A DNA stretch of 64,000 nucleotides, taken from Flavobacterium alkalisoli (GTDB lineage Bacteria; Bacteroidota; Bacteroidia; Flavobacteriales; Flavobacteriaceae). This document shows positions 19,101 through 27,454 of this stretch, in pieces. Every line of letters starts with the position of its first letter. The stretch's first letter is position 1. A model generated the notes under the pieces. The model was not told the origin of the DNA, did not search any database, and saw only the letters and a program-made list of their open reading frames with translations. A program made the translations under genes and the position numbers. The stretch lies in assembly GCF_008000935.1 (NCBI RefSeq), contig NZ_CP042831.1:62001-126000 (forward strand), in the 5' to 3' direction.

Positions 19101-22100
19101 TGCCGTCGGCCTTAACTAAGGTAACGCTGCCGTCGTTGTTGTCGATAAGGTTCACCGTAGCGGCCGCATCGTTAACATCATCAAGGGCAGTTACCACCTC
19201 GTCAAGGGCTGCCTGTACTGTTCCTGCCGTTAAGCCGGAAGCCGTATTGTCATAAGCAAGGGCCGAGGCGTTGGTGTCGATCGTGTCGATCACACTGCCG
19301 TCCGCTGCCGTGAAGGTATACACTCGTTCAGTTCGGTAATGGTCAGGCCGTTGGTATCGATGGTCACATCCGATCCGTCGTTGTTGGTAAAGGTATAGGT
19401 ACCGTCTCCGTTGGCCGTAATGTCGGCCTTGGCAACAGCAACCTGCGTGCCGTCGGCCTTAACTAAGGTAACGCTGCCGTCGTTGTTGTCGATAAGGTTC
19501 ACCGTAGCGGCCGCATCGTTAACATCATCAAGGGCAGTTACCACCTCGTCAAGGGCTGCCTGTACTGTTCCTGCGTTAAGCCGGAAGCCGTATTGTCATA
19601 AGCAAGGGCCGAAGCGTTGGTGTCGATCGTGTCGATCACACTGCCGTCCGCTGCCGTGAAGGTATACACTCCGTTCAGTTCGGTAATGGTCAGTCCCGTT
19701 GGTATCGATGGTCACATCCGATCCGTCGTTGTTGGTAAAGGTATAGGTACCGTCCCGTTGGCCGTAATGTCGGCCTTGGCAACAGCAACCTGCGTGCCGT
19801 CGGCCTTAACTAAGGTAACGCTGCCGTCGTTGTTGTCGATAAGGTTCACCGTAGCGGCCGCATCGTTAACATCATCAAGGGCAGTTACCACCTCGTCAAG
19901 GGCTGCCTGTACCGTTCCTGCCGTTAAGCCGGAAGCCGTATTGTCATAAGCAAGGGCCGAAGCGTTGGTGTCGATCGTGTCGATCACACTGCCGTCCGCT
20001 GCCGTGAAGGTATACACTCCGTTCAGTTCGGTAATGGTCAGTCCGTTGGTATCGATGGTCACATCCGATCCGTCGTTGTTGGTAAAGGTATAGGTACCGT
20101 CCCCGTTGGCCGTAATGTCGGCCTTGGCAACAGCAACCTGCGTGCCGTCGGCCTTAACTAAGGTAACGCTGCCGTCGTTGTTGTCGATAAGGTTCACCGT
20201 AGCGGCCGCATCGTTAACATCATCAAGGGCAGTTACCACCTCGTCAAGGGCTGCCTGTACTGTTCCTGCCGTTAAGCCGGAAGCCGTATTGTCATAAGCA
20301 AGGGCCGAGGCGTTGGTGTCGATCGTGTCGATCACACTGCCGTCCGCTGCCGTGAAGGTATACACGCCGTTCAGTTCGGTAATGGTCAGGCCGTTGGTAT
20401 CGATGGTTACATCCGATCCGTCGTTGTTGGTAAAGGTATAGGTACCGTCCCCGTTGGCCGTAATGTCGGCCTTGGCAACAGCAACCTGCGTGCCGTCGGC
20501 CTTAACTAAGGTAACGCTGCCGTCGTTGTTGTCGATAAGGTTCACCGTAGCGGCCGCATCGTTAACATCATCAAGGGCAGTTACCACCTCGTCAAGGGCG
20601 GCCTGTACTGTTCCTGCCGTTAAGCCGGAAGCCGTATTGTCATAAGCAAGGGCCGAAGCGTTGGTGTCGATCGTGTCGATCACACTGCCGTCCGCTGCCG
20701 TGAAGGTATACACTCCGTTCAGTTCGGTAATGGTCAGTCCGTTGGTATCGATGGTCACATCAGATCCGTCGTTGTTGGTAAAGGTATAGGTACCGTCTCC
20801 GTTGGCCGTAATGTCTGCCTTGGCAACAGCAACCTGCGTGCCGTCGGCCTTAACTAAGGTAACGCTGCCGTCGTTGTTGTCGATAAGGTTCACCGTAGCG
20901 GCCGCATCGTTAACATCATCAATAGCAGTTACCACCTCGTCAAGGGCTGCCTGTACTGTTCCTGCCGTTAAGCCGGAAGCCGTATTGTCATAAGCAAGGG
21001 CCGAAGCGTTGGTGTCGATCGTGTCGATCACACTGCCGTCCGCTGCCGTGAAGGTATACACTCCGTTCAGTTCGGTAATAGTTAAGCCATTAGTATCGAT
21101 GGTCACATCCGATCCGTCGTTGTTGGTAAAGGTATAGGTACCGTCTCCGTTGGCCGTAATGTCGGCCTTGGCAACAGCAACCTGCGTGCCGTCGGCCTTA
21201 ACTAAGGTAACGCTGCCGTCGTTGTTGTCGATAAGGTTCACCGTAGCGGCCGCATCGTTAACATCATCAAGGGCAGTTACCACCTCGTCAAGGGCTGCCT
21301 GTACTGTTCCTGCCGTTAAGCCGGAAGCCGTATTGTCATAAGCAAGGGCCGAAGCGTTGGTGTCGATCGTGTCGATCACACTGCCGTCCGCTGCCGTGAA
21401 GGTATACACACCGTTCAGTTCGGTAATGGTCAGGCCGTTGGTATCGATGGTCACATCCGATCCGTCGTTGTTGGTAAAGGTATAGGTACCGTCTCCGTTG
21501 GCCGTAATGTCGGCCTTGGCAACAGCAACCTGCGTGCCGTCGGCCTTAACTAAGGTAACGCTGCCGTCGTTGTTGTCGATAAGGTTCACCGTAGCGGCCG
21601 CATCGTTAACATCATCAAGGGCAGTTACCACCTCGTCAAGGGCTGCCTGTACTGTTCCTGCCGTTAAGCCGGAAGCCGTATTGTCATAAGCAAGGGCCGA
21701 AGCGTTGGTGTCGATCGTGTCGATCACACTGCCGTCCGCTGCCGTGAAGGTATACACTCCGTTCAGTTCGGTAATGGTCAGTCCGTTGGTATCGATGGTC
21801 ACATCCGATCCGTCGTTGTTGGTAAAGGTATAGGTACCGTCTCCGTTGGCCGTAATGTCGGCCTTGGCAACAGCAACCTGCGTGCCGTCGGCCTTAACTA
21901 AGGTAACGCTGCCGTCGTTGTTGTCGATAAGGTTCACCGTAGCGGCCGCATCGTTAACATCATCAATAGCAGTTACCACCTCGTCAAGGGCTGCCTGTAC
22001 TGTTCCTGCCGTTAAGCCGGAAGCCGTATTGTCATAAGCAAGGGCCGAAGCGTTGGTGTCGATCGTGTCGATCACACTGCCGTCCGCTGCCGTGAAGGTA

Positions 22101-24950
22101 TACACTCCGTTCAGTTCGGTAATAGTTAAGCCATTAGTATCGATGGTCACATCCGATCCGTCGTTGTTGGTAAAGGTATAGGTACCGTCCCCGTTGGCCG
22201 TAATGTCGGCCTTGGCAACAGCAACCTGCGTGCCGTCGGCCTTAACTAAGGTAACGCTGCCGTCGTTGTTGTCGATAAGGTTCACCGTAGCGGCCGCATC
22301 GTTAACATCATCAAGGGCAGTTACCACCTCGTCAAGGGCTGCCTGTACTGTTCCTGCCGTTAAGCCGGAAGCCGTATTGTCATAAGCAAGGGCCGAGGCG
22401 TTGGTGTCGATCGTGTCGATCACACTGCCGTCCGCTGCCGTGAAGGTATACACTCCGTTCAGTTCGGTAATGGTCAGGCCGTTGGTATCGATGGTCACAT
22501 CCGATCCGTCGTTGTTGGTAAAGGTATAGGTACCGTCTCCGTTGGCCGTAATGTCGGCCTTGGCAACAGCAACCTGCGTGCCGTCGGCCTTAACTAAGGT
22601 AACGCTGCCGTCGTTGTTGTCGATAAGGTTCACCGTAGCGGCCGCATCGTTAACATCATCAATAGCAGTTACCACCTCGTCAAGGGCTGCCTGTACTGTT
22701 CCTGCCGTTAAGCCGGAAGCCGTATTGTCATAAGCAAGGGCCGAAGCGTTGGTGTCGATCGTGTCGATCACACTGCCGTCCGCTGCCGTGAAGGTATACA
22801 CGCCGTTCAGTTCGGTAATGGTCAGGCCGTTGGTATCGATGGTCACATCCGATCCGTCGTTGTTGGTAAAGGTATAGGTACCGTCCCCGTTGGCCGTAAT
22901 GTCTGCCTTGGCAACAGCAACCTGCGTGCCGTCGGCCTTAACTAAGGTAACGCTGCCGTCGTTGTTGTCGATAAGGTTCACCGTAGCGGCCGCATCGTTA
23001 ACATCATCAAGGGCAGTTACCACCTCGTCAAGGGCTGCCTGTACTGTTCCTGCCGTTAAGCCGGAAGCCGTATTGTCATAAGCAAGGGCCGAAGCGTTGG
23101 TGTCGATCGTGTCGATCACACTGCCGTCCGCTGCCGTGAAGGTATACACTCCGTTCAGTTCGGTAATAGTTAAGCCATTAGTATCGATGGTTACATCCGA
23201 TCCGTCGTTGTTGGTAAAGGTATAGGTACCGTCTCCGTTGGCCGTAATGTCGGCCTTGGCAACAGCAACCTGCGTGCCGTCGGCCTTAACTAAGGTAACG
23301 CTGCCGTCGTTGTTGTCGATAAGGTTCACCGTAGCGGCCGCATCGTTAACATCATCAAGGGCAGTTACCACCTCGTCAAGGGCTGCCTGTACTGTTCCTG
23401 CCGTTAAGCCGGAAGCCGTATTGTCATAAGCAAGGGCCGAAGCGTTGGTGTCGATCGTGTCGATCACACTGCCGTCCGCTGCCGTGAAGGTATACACTCC
23501 GTTCAGTTCGGTAATGGTCAGGCCGTTGGTATCGATGGTCACATCCGATCCGTCGTTGTTGGTAAAGGTATAGGTACCGTCTCCGTTGGCCGTAATGTCG
23601 GCCTTGGCAACAGCAACCTGCGTGCCGTCGGCCTTAACTAAGGTAACGCTGCCGTCGTTGTTGTCGATAAGGTTCACCGTAGCGGCCGCATCGTTAACAT
23701 CATCAAGGGCAGTTACCACCTCGTCAAGGGCTGCCTGTACTGTTCCTGCCGTTAAGCCGGAAGCCGTATTGTCATAAGCAAGGGCCGAAGCGTTGGTGTC
23801 GATCGTGTCGATCACACTGCCGTCCGCTGCCGTGAAGGTATACACTCCGTTCAGTTCGGTAATGGTCAGGCCGTTGGTATCGATGGTCACATCCGATCCG
23901 TCGTTGTTGGTAAAGGTATAGGTACCGTCTCCGTTGGCCGTAATGTCGGCCTTGGCAACAGCAACCTGCGTGCCGTCGGCCTTAACTAAGGTAACGCTGC
24001 CGTCGTTGTTGTCGATAAGGTTCACCGTAGCGGCCGCATCGTTAACATCATCAAGGGCAGTTACCACCTCGTCAAGGGCTGCCTGTACTGTTCCTGCCGT
24101 TAAGCCGGAAGCCGTATTGTCATAAGCAAGGGCCGAAGCGTTGGTGTCGATCGTGTCGATCACACTGCCGTCCGCTGCCGTGAAGGTATACACTCCGTTC
24201 AGTTCGGTAATGGTCAGTCCGTTGGTATCGATGGTCACATCCGATCCGTCGTTGTTGGTAAAGGTATAGGTACCGTCCCCGTTGGCCGTAATGTCGGCCT
24301 TGGCAACAGCAACCTGCGTGCCGTCGGCCTTAACTAAGGTAACGCTGCCGTCGTTGTTGTCGATAAGGTTCACCGTAGCGGCCGCATCGTTAACATCATC
24401 AAGGGCAGTTACCACCTCGTCAAGGGCTGCCTGTACCGTTCCTGCCGTTAAGCCGGAAGCCGTATTGTCATAAGCAAGGGCCGAAGCGTTGGTGTCGATC
24501 GTGTCGATCACACTGCCGTCCGCTGCCGTGAAGGTATACACTCCGTTCAGTTCGGTAATGGTCAGTCCGTTGGTATCGATGGTCACATCCGATCCGTCGT
24601 TGTTGGTAAAGGTATAGGTACCGTCCCCGTTGGCCGTAATGTCTGCCTTGGCAACAGCAACCTGCGTGCCGTCGGCCTTAACTAAGGTAACGCTGCCGTC
24701 GTTGTTGTCGATAAGGTTCACCGTAGCGGCCGCATCGTTAACATCATCAAGGGCAGTTACCACCTCGTCAAGGGCTGCCTGTACTGTTCCTGCCGTTAAG
24801 CCGGAAGCCGTATTGTCATAAGCAAGGGCCGAGGCGTTGGTGTCGATCGTGTCGATCACACTGCCGTCCGCTGCCGTGAAGGTATACACGCCGTTCAGTT
24901 CGGTAATAGTTAAGCCATTAGTATCGATGGTTACATCATTACCTTCTTCA
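12609..24950 (-). repeat. Tandem array of about 36 copies of a 348-bp in-frame repeat
   Basis: The anchor GTGTCGATCGTGTCGATCAC recurs about 36 times between 12706 and 24840. In the clean part (19967-24840) spacing is exactly 348 bp, or 116 codons; in the error-rich part it shrinks to about 337-348. Each unit carries a GCGGCCGC (NotI), a GGTACC (KpnI) and a CGATCG (PvuI) site. Units are nearly identical, with a few alternating variants such as TALDDVN versus TAIDDVN and GTCAGTCCG, GTCAGGCCG or GTTAAGCCA on the plus strand. GC content is visibly higher than in neighbouring genes. Confidence 0.95.
13103..19711 (-). pseudogene. Error-rich middle of the giant repeat gene, apparent multiple frameshifts
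   Basis: About 19 repeat copies lie here, but nearly every one has one or more single-base losses or gains, mostly within short homopolymers: CACTCGTTC for CACTCCGTTC, CCGTGG for CCGTTGG, GTCCCGTT for GTCCCCGTT. A few are larger, such as a partly lost CTGTTCCT near 17146. The frame is broken into many pieces, for example 13489-14349, 15047-15358, 16600-17085, 18249-18674 and 18844-19323. Outside the indels the sequence equals the intact copies. About 46 bases are missing net, relative to 348-bp spacing. I think these are uncorrected long-read errors in an unpolishable repeat rather than true decay, though real pseudogenisation cannot be excluded from sequence alone. Confidence 0.7.
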
Positions 24951-26644
24951 TTTGTATATGTATATGTTCCATCTAAATTATTAACTAATGTTGTAACAAC
25001 ATTAATATCAGATAGAGATATAGTAGTAGTATTGCCTTCACTATCAGTAAGTACAAGGTTACCCCCTGTTACCGCAAGGTTCGCATTGGTAGTGTTCGTG
25101 ATGGTTGTGGTTGCACCGCCTTCATTGGTGTAGGTATAGGTACCGTCACCGTTGTTTACTAAAGTGGTTACCGTTTCATGGGCTGTAATGTAAGCTGTAA
25201 TATCTACAACCGTATTGTTGCCGTCCTCATCCATATAGGTAAGGGTACCTGCTGCAGAATCTGCCGTTAATGTAGTTACTGTCTCATAACCGTCAATAAT
25301 TGTTGAAAGGTCAAGGTTGGTAGCCGTACCGGTCTCATCTGTGAAGGTAATCGTACCGTCGCCGTTGTTTACCAGAGTGGTAACGATGTTGATATCGGTA
25401 AGGTCTACTGTAGTGGTACCTCCGTTGCTGTCGGTAAGTACAAGCTCTCCGCCAACTATAGTGAAAGATACGTTAGTCGTGTTGATCGTATTAAGCGGAA
25501 CATCAACCGTGTTGCCTTCGCTGTCAGTAAGTACAAGGTTACCCCCTGTTACCGCAAGGTTCGCATTGGTAGTGTTCGTGATGGTTGTGGTTGCACCGCC
25601 TTCATTGGTGTAGGTATAGGTACCGTCACCGTTGTTTACTAAAGTGGTTACTATATTTATATCACTAAGATCGATTACTGTAGTATTTCCGTTACTGTCT
25701 GTAAGAACAAGTTCATTACCTACAATAGTAAAAGATACGTTAGTTGTATTGATTGTATTTAAAGGAACATTAACTGTATTACCCTCACTGTCGGTAAGCA
25801 CCAGGTCATTACCTACAACTGCAAGAGCAGTATTGGTAGTATTAGTGATTGTAGTAGTGGTACCTGCCTCATTGGTATAAGTGTAAGTACCATCACCATT
25901 GTTTACTAAAGTGGTTACCGTTTCATATTGTGAAACAAAATCAGAAATATTGATAACGGTAGCAACTCCGTTCTCATCAGTAAAAGTTATAGTTCCAGCA
26001 GCAACATTTGCTATAATAGATGTTACAGACTGATAATCGGTAACTATTTGTGCTATATCTATTGTAACCGATAGTCCGCTTTCAGGAGTATAGGTAATTG
26101 TACCATCATTATTGTCAACCAGAGTGGTTATCGTCTCCGCATTACGTACCAATTGTTCTACGTTAATTACAGTAGCTATGCCTTCCTCATTAGTATAAGT
26201 AAGCGTATTATTGATTTGACTGTAAACCAAAGTGGTTATAATATCACTTGGAACACTGATAACCGTTACAGTACCATCTTCACTGGTATATGTATAGGTA
26301 TTATCACCGTTATCAATTAATGTAGTTACTGTTTCAACAAACAGATCCTGATCGGTCAAAATCCTGTTCCATCTGTTATTATACCAGTAATAGTAACTGG
26401 GAACAACATCAGCGGTTTCGGCAGTATTATAGACCAGAAGAGTTTCTATATTACCATTTGTTATGGTAGTGGAGTCGGTTGTACCTGTTAATGATACCCT
26501 GGGTATTAATATACCTTTATCATCAGATACTATTTCAAGTTGTGCAGAAGCATTCGGGCTTGAGGTACCAATACCTACCTGCGCGTTTGCAGCTGCCGCT
26601 CCCAGTAATAATACCAGGGCAGACAATAATTTTTTCATCGTCAT
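19712..26644 (-). CDS. Giant repeat protein, N-terminal segment (same gene as 11198-13102)
   Basis: 2310 readable codons. A signal peptide (MKKLLSALVLLLG, ending ANAQ) is followed by VGIGTSSPNASAQLEI, a common opening of flavobacterial exported repeat proteins. Residues to about 565 are diverged beta-repeats of the type VTTLVNNGDGTYTYTNE and NLVLTDSEGNT. Then come 15 clean copies of the 116-aa repeat (NGVYTFTAADGSVIDTID, SGLTAGTVQAALDEV, TVNLIDNNDGSVTLVKADG). The last 15 or so residues are out of frame, after indels near 19693-19754. ATG at 26638 is an equally good start. Joined to the middle and 3' parts, the protein would have about 5,150 residues. It is probably a long surface stalk or adhesin; no catalytic domain is visible. 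Confidence 0.8.
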   Translation of the reverse strand: MTMKKLLSALVLLLGAAAANAQVGIGTSSPNASAQLEIVSDDKGILIPRVSLTGTTDSTTITNGNIETLLVYNTAETADVVPSYYYWYNNRWNRILTDQDLFVETVTTLIDNGDNTYTYTSEDGTVTVISVPSDIITTLVYSQINNTLTYTNEEGIATVINVEQLVRNAETITTLVDNNDGTITYTPESGLSVTIDIAQIVTDYQSVTSIIANVAAGTITFTDENGVATVINISDFVSQYETVTTLVNNGDGTYTYTNEAGTTTTITNTTNTALAVVGNDLVLTDSEGNTVNVPLNTINTTNVSFTIVGNELVLTDSNGNTTVIDLSDINIVTTLVNNGDGTYTYTNEGGATTTITNTTNANLAVTGGNLVLTDSEGNTVDVPLNTINTTNVSFTIVGGELVLTDSNGGTTTVDLTDINIVTTLVNNGDGTITFTDETGTATNLDLSTIIDGYETVTTLTADSAAGTLTYMDEDGNNTVVDITAYITAHETVTTLVNNGDGTYTYTNEGGATTTITNTTNANLAVTGGNLVLTDSEGNTTTISLSDINVVTTLVNNLDGTYTYTNEEGNDVTIDTNGLTITELNGVYTFTAADGSVIDTIDTNASALAYDNTASGLTAGTVQAALDEVVTALDDVNDAAATVNLIDNNDGSVTLVKADGTQVAVAKADITANGDGTYTFTNNDGSDVTIDTNGLTITELNGVYTFTAADGSVIDTIDTNASALAYDNTASGLTAGTVQAALDEVVTALDDVNDAAATVNLIDNNDGSVTLVKADGTQVAVAKADITANGDGTYTFTNNDGSDVTIDTNGLTITELNGVYTFTAADGSVIDTIDTNASALAYDNTASGLTAGTVQAALDEVVTALDDVNDAAATVNLIDNNDGSVTLVKADGTQVAVAKADITANGDGTYTFTNNDGSDVTIDTNGLTITELNGVYTFTAADGSVIDTIDTNASALAYDNTASGLTAGTVQAALDEVVTALDDVNDAAATVNLIDNNDGSVTLVKADGTQVAVAKADITANGDGTYTFTNNDGSDVTIDTNGLTITELNGVYTFTAADGSVIDTIDTNASALAYDNTASGLTAGTVQAALDEVVTALDDVNDAAATVNLIDNNDGSVTLVKADGTQVAVAKADITANGDGTYTFTNNDGSDVTIDTNGLTITELNGVYTFTAADGSVIDTIDTNASALAYDNTASGLTAGTVQAALDEVVTALDDVNDAAATVNLIDNNDGSVTLVKADGTQVAVAKADITANGDGTYTFTNNDGSDVTIDTNGLTITELNGVYTFTAADGSVIDTIDTNASALAYDNTASGLTAGTVQAALDEVVTAIDDVNDAAATVNLIDNNDGSVTLVKADGTQVAVAKADITANGDGTYTFTNNDGSDVTIDTNGLTITELNGVYTFTAADGSVIDTIDTNASALAYDNTASGLTAGTVQAALDEVVTALDDVNDAAATVNLIDNNDGSVTLVKADGTQVAVAKADITANGDGTYTFTNNDGSDVTIDTNGLTITELNGVYTFTAADGSVIDTIDTNASALAYDNTASGLTAGTVQAALDEVVTAIDDVNDAAATVNLIDNNDGSVTLVKADGTQVAVAKADITANGDGTYTFTNNDGSDVTIDTNGLTITELNGVYTFTAADGSVIDTIDTNASALAYDNTASGLTAGTVQAALDEVVTALDDVNDAAATVNLIDNNDGSVTLVKADGTQVAVAKADITANGDGTYTFTNNDGSDVTIDTNGLTITELNGVYTFTAADGSVIDTIDTNASALAYDNTASGLTAGTVQAALDEVVTALDDVNDAAATVNLIDNNDGSVTLVKADGTQVAVAKADITANGDGTYTFTNNDGSDVTIDTNGLTITELNGVYTFTAADGSVIDTIDTNASALAYDNTASGLTAGTVQAALDEVVTAIDDVNDAAATVNLIDNNDGSVTLVKADGTQVAVAKADITANGDGTYTFTNNDGSDVTIDTNGLTITELNGVYTFTAADGSVIDTIDTNASALAYDNTASGLTAGTVQAALDEVVTALDDVNDAAATVNLIDNNDGSVTLVKADGTQVAVAKADITANGDGTYTFTNNDGSDVTIDTNGLTITELNGVYTFTAADGSVIDTIDTNASALAYDNTASGLTAGTVQAALDEVVTALDDVNDAAATVNLIDNNDGSVTLVKADGTQVAVAKADITANGDGTYTFTNNDGSDVTIDTNGLTITELNGVYTFTAADGSVIDTIDTNASALAYDNTASGLTAGTVQAALDEVVTALDDVNDAAATVNLIDNNDGSVTLVKADGTQVAVAKADITANGTVPIPLPTTTDRM
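25045..25171 (-). repeat. 127-bp perfect direct repeat, copy 1
   Basis: This segment is identical to 25525-25651, exactly 480 bp (160 codons) away, within the diverged N-terminal beta-repeat region of the giant gene. Flanking sequence differs, which points to a recent duplication or gene conversion. Confidence 0.85.
25525..25651 (-). repeat. 127-bp perfect direct repeat, copy 2
   Basis: Identical to 25045-25171. The in-frame distance of 160 codons means that recombination between the copies would add or remove protein length without a frameshift. Confidence 0.85.
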
Positions 26645-26671
26645 TAGTAATTAATTTGAGTTTTTGATGTT

Positions 26672-26722
26672 TAAAAGTCTTGGGGAAACTTTTAAGCTTA
26701 CGGTTTTTGTGGGGGCAATTTT
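26672..26722 (+). promoter_or_regulatory. Two G-rich inverted-arm motifs in the leader of the giant gene
   Basis: TTAAAAGT and ACTTTTAA are perfect 8-bp inverted arms around CTTGGGGAA. A second G-run, TTTTTGTGGGGGCAATTTT, follows. Both resemble the motif found behind the OmpA-like gene. They sit 30-80 bp in front of the start codon, so the minus-strand leader would carry the complementary C-runs. Confidence 0.45.
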
Positions 26723-27228
26723 GTAATTTATGTTTTCATATCTTTTAAATTTATTTGACACATACTACACTCTGCTATAACTGGTATAACAGAATTCAAC
26801 ACACTGCCTTTATAAATTTCCGATATTTAAATCGCCCGGACGGGAGTTTGTCCACAAACCCACATCACCTATTGTGCATTATTTAATTTCAGTTTCAAAA
26901 ATTGACGAGACTATAATTCTATTTTTTTAGCGTCTCTCCAAAATTTTACTTCTAAAAAATTGGGGATAAAAATAGGAACGGAACTTTTTGGGGGCAGTTA
27001 TCGTTCACTGTTAATAAAAACTTAATTTCGAGACAAATCTCTAATTTTTAATCGTGTATGATGTAAAAAATTATTGGATTATTGCTTTTCCCAATAATTT
27101 GAATATAGATAAAACATAGAAACACGCTCAATTATCAGGATTTAAAAGCAATACAATTCATTATATTTTAAACAAATATATTTCGACCTGTTTAATTTAA
27201 AATATTTAATTCGATTAACACATTATTA

Positions 27229-27240
27229 TTGGTCGACCAA
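27229..27240. promoter_or_regulatory. 12-bp perfect palindrome TTGGTCGACCAA
   Basis: A symmetric GC-containing site stands out within AT-rich noncoding DNA between the giant gene and the AraC regulator. It could be an operator for a dimeric regulator; no direct evidence. Confidence 0.35.
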
Positions 27241-27349
27241 CAGCAATAAATCAACGATAAACAGTAATATAAAAAAGTATACAAATTAAAATACAGGCAA
27301 TAATTGTATCAATAAAAACCAAAAACACAGACTTTAATTGATTTAACTC

Positions 27350-27392
27350 AATCAAAAAAAAGAGCCTTTTCATATAAAACATGAAAAGGCTC
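27350..27392 (-). terminator. Terminator of the AraC-family gene
   Basis: GAGCCTTTTCAT (27362-27373) and ATGAAAAGGCTC (27381-27392) are perfect 12-bp arms with a 7-base loop, followed by eight T on the minus strand. Confidence 0.9.
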
Positions 27393-27454
27393 AGGGTGTG
27401 AATATCTATCGAAAGGTTTGTTTCTATAATTAATCATCAAAACACACGGGATAA

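Larger units (their letters stand above)
26645..27454. other. Long noncoding region upstream of the giant gene
   Basis: About 810 bp with no credible gene. It contains G-rich motifs with inverted arms on the plus strand: TTAAAAGT-CTTGGGGAA-ACTTTTAA at about 26672-26695, TTTTTGTGGGGGCAATTTT at about 26704-26722 and AACTTTTTGGGGGCAGTT near 26982-26999. It also has an inverted repeat ATTATTGG/CCAATAAT (27070-27098), a 12-bp palindrome (27229-27240) and the terminator of the AraC gene (27350-27392). I could not find a clear TAnnTTTG element for the giant gene on the minus strand. The region probably holds its promoter and control sites. Confidence 0.6.

Noticed and set aside
13103..19711. Several short minus-strand genes of 60-290 codons
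   Set aside because: They are pieces of one repeat frame cut by 1-2 base indels; none has its own start context or unique sequence.
12609..24950. Many 63-residue plus-strand frames recurring every 348 bp across the array
   Set aside because: They are antisense shadows of the repeat; the minus-strand frame has signal peptide, repeat phase and terminal domain, and the shadows have none.
12609..24950. Possible CRISPR or satellite array because of regular spacing
   Set aside because: Units are 348 bp, in frame and without unique spacers, so this is a protein-coding tandem repeat.
27000..27350. Small gene or RNA in the AT-rich gap upstream of the giant gene
   Set aside because: No open frame with start context and no recognisable RNA fold beyond simple inverted repeats was seen.
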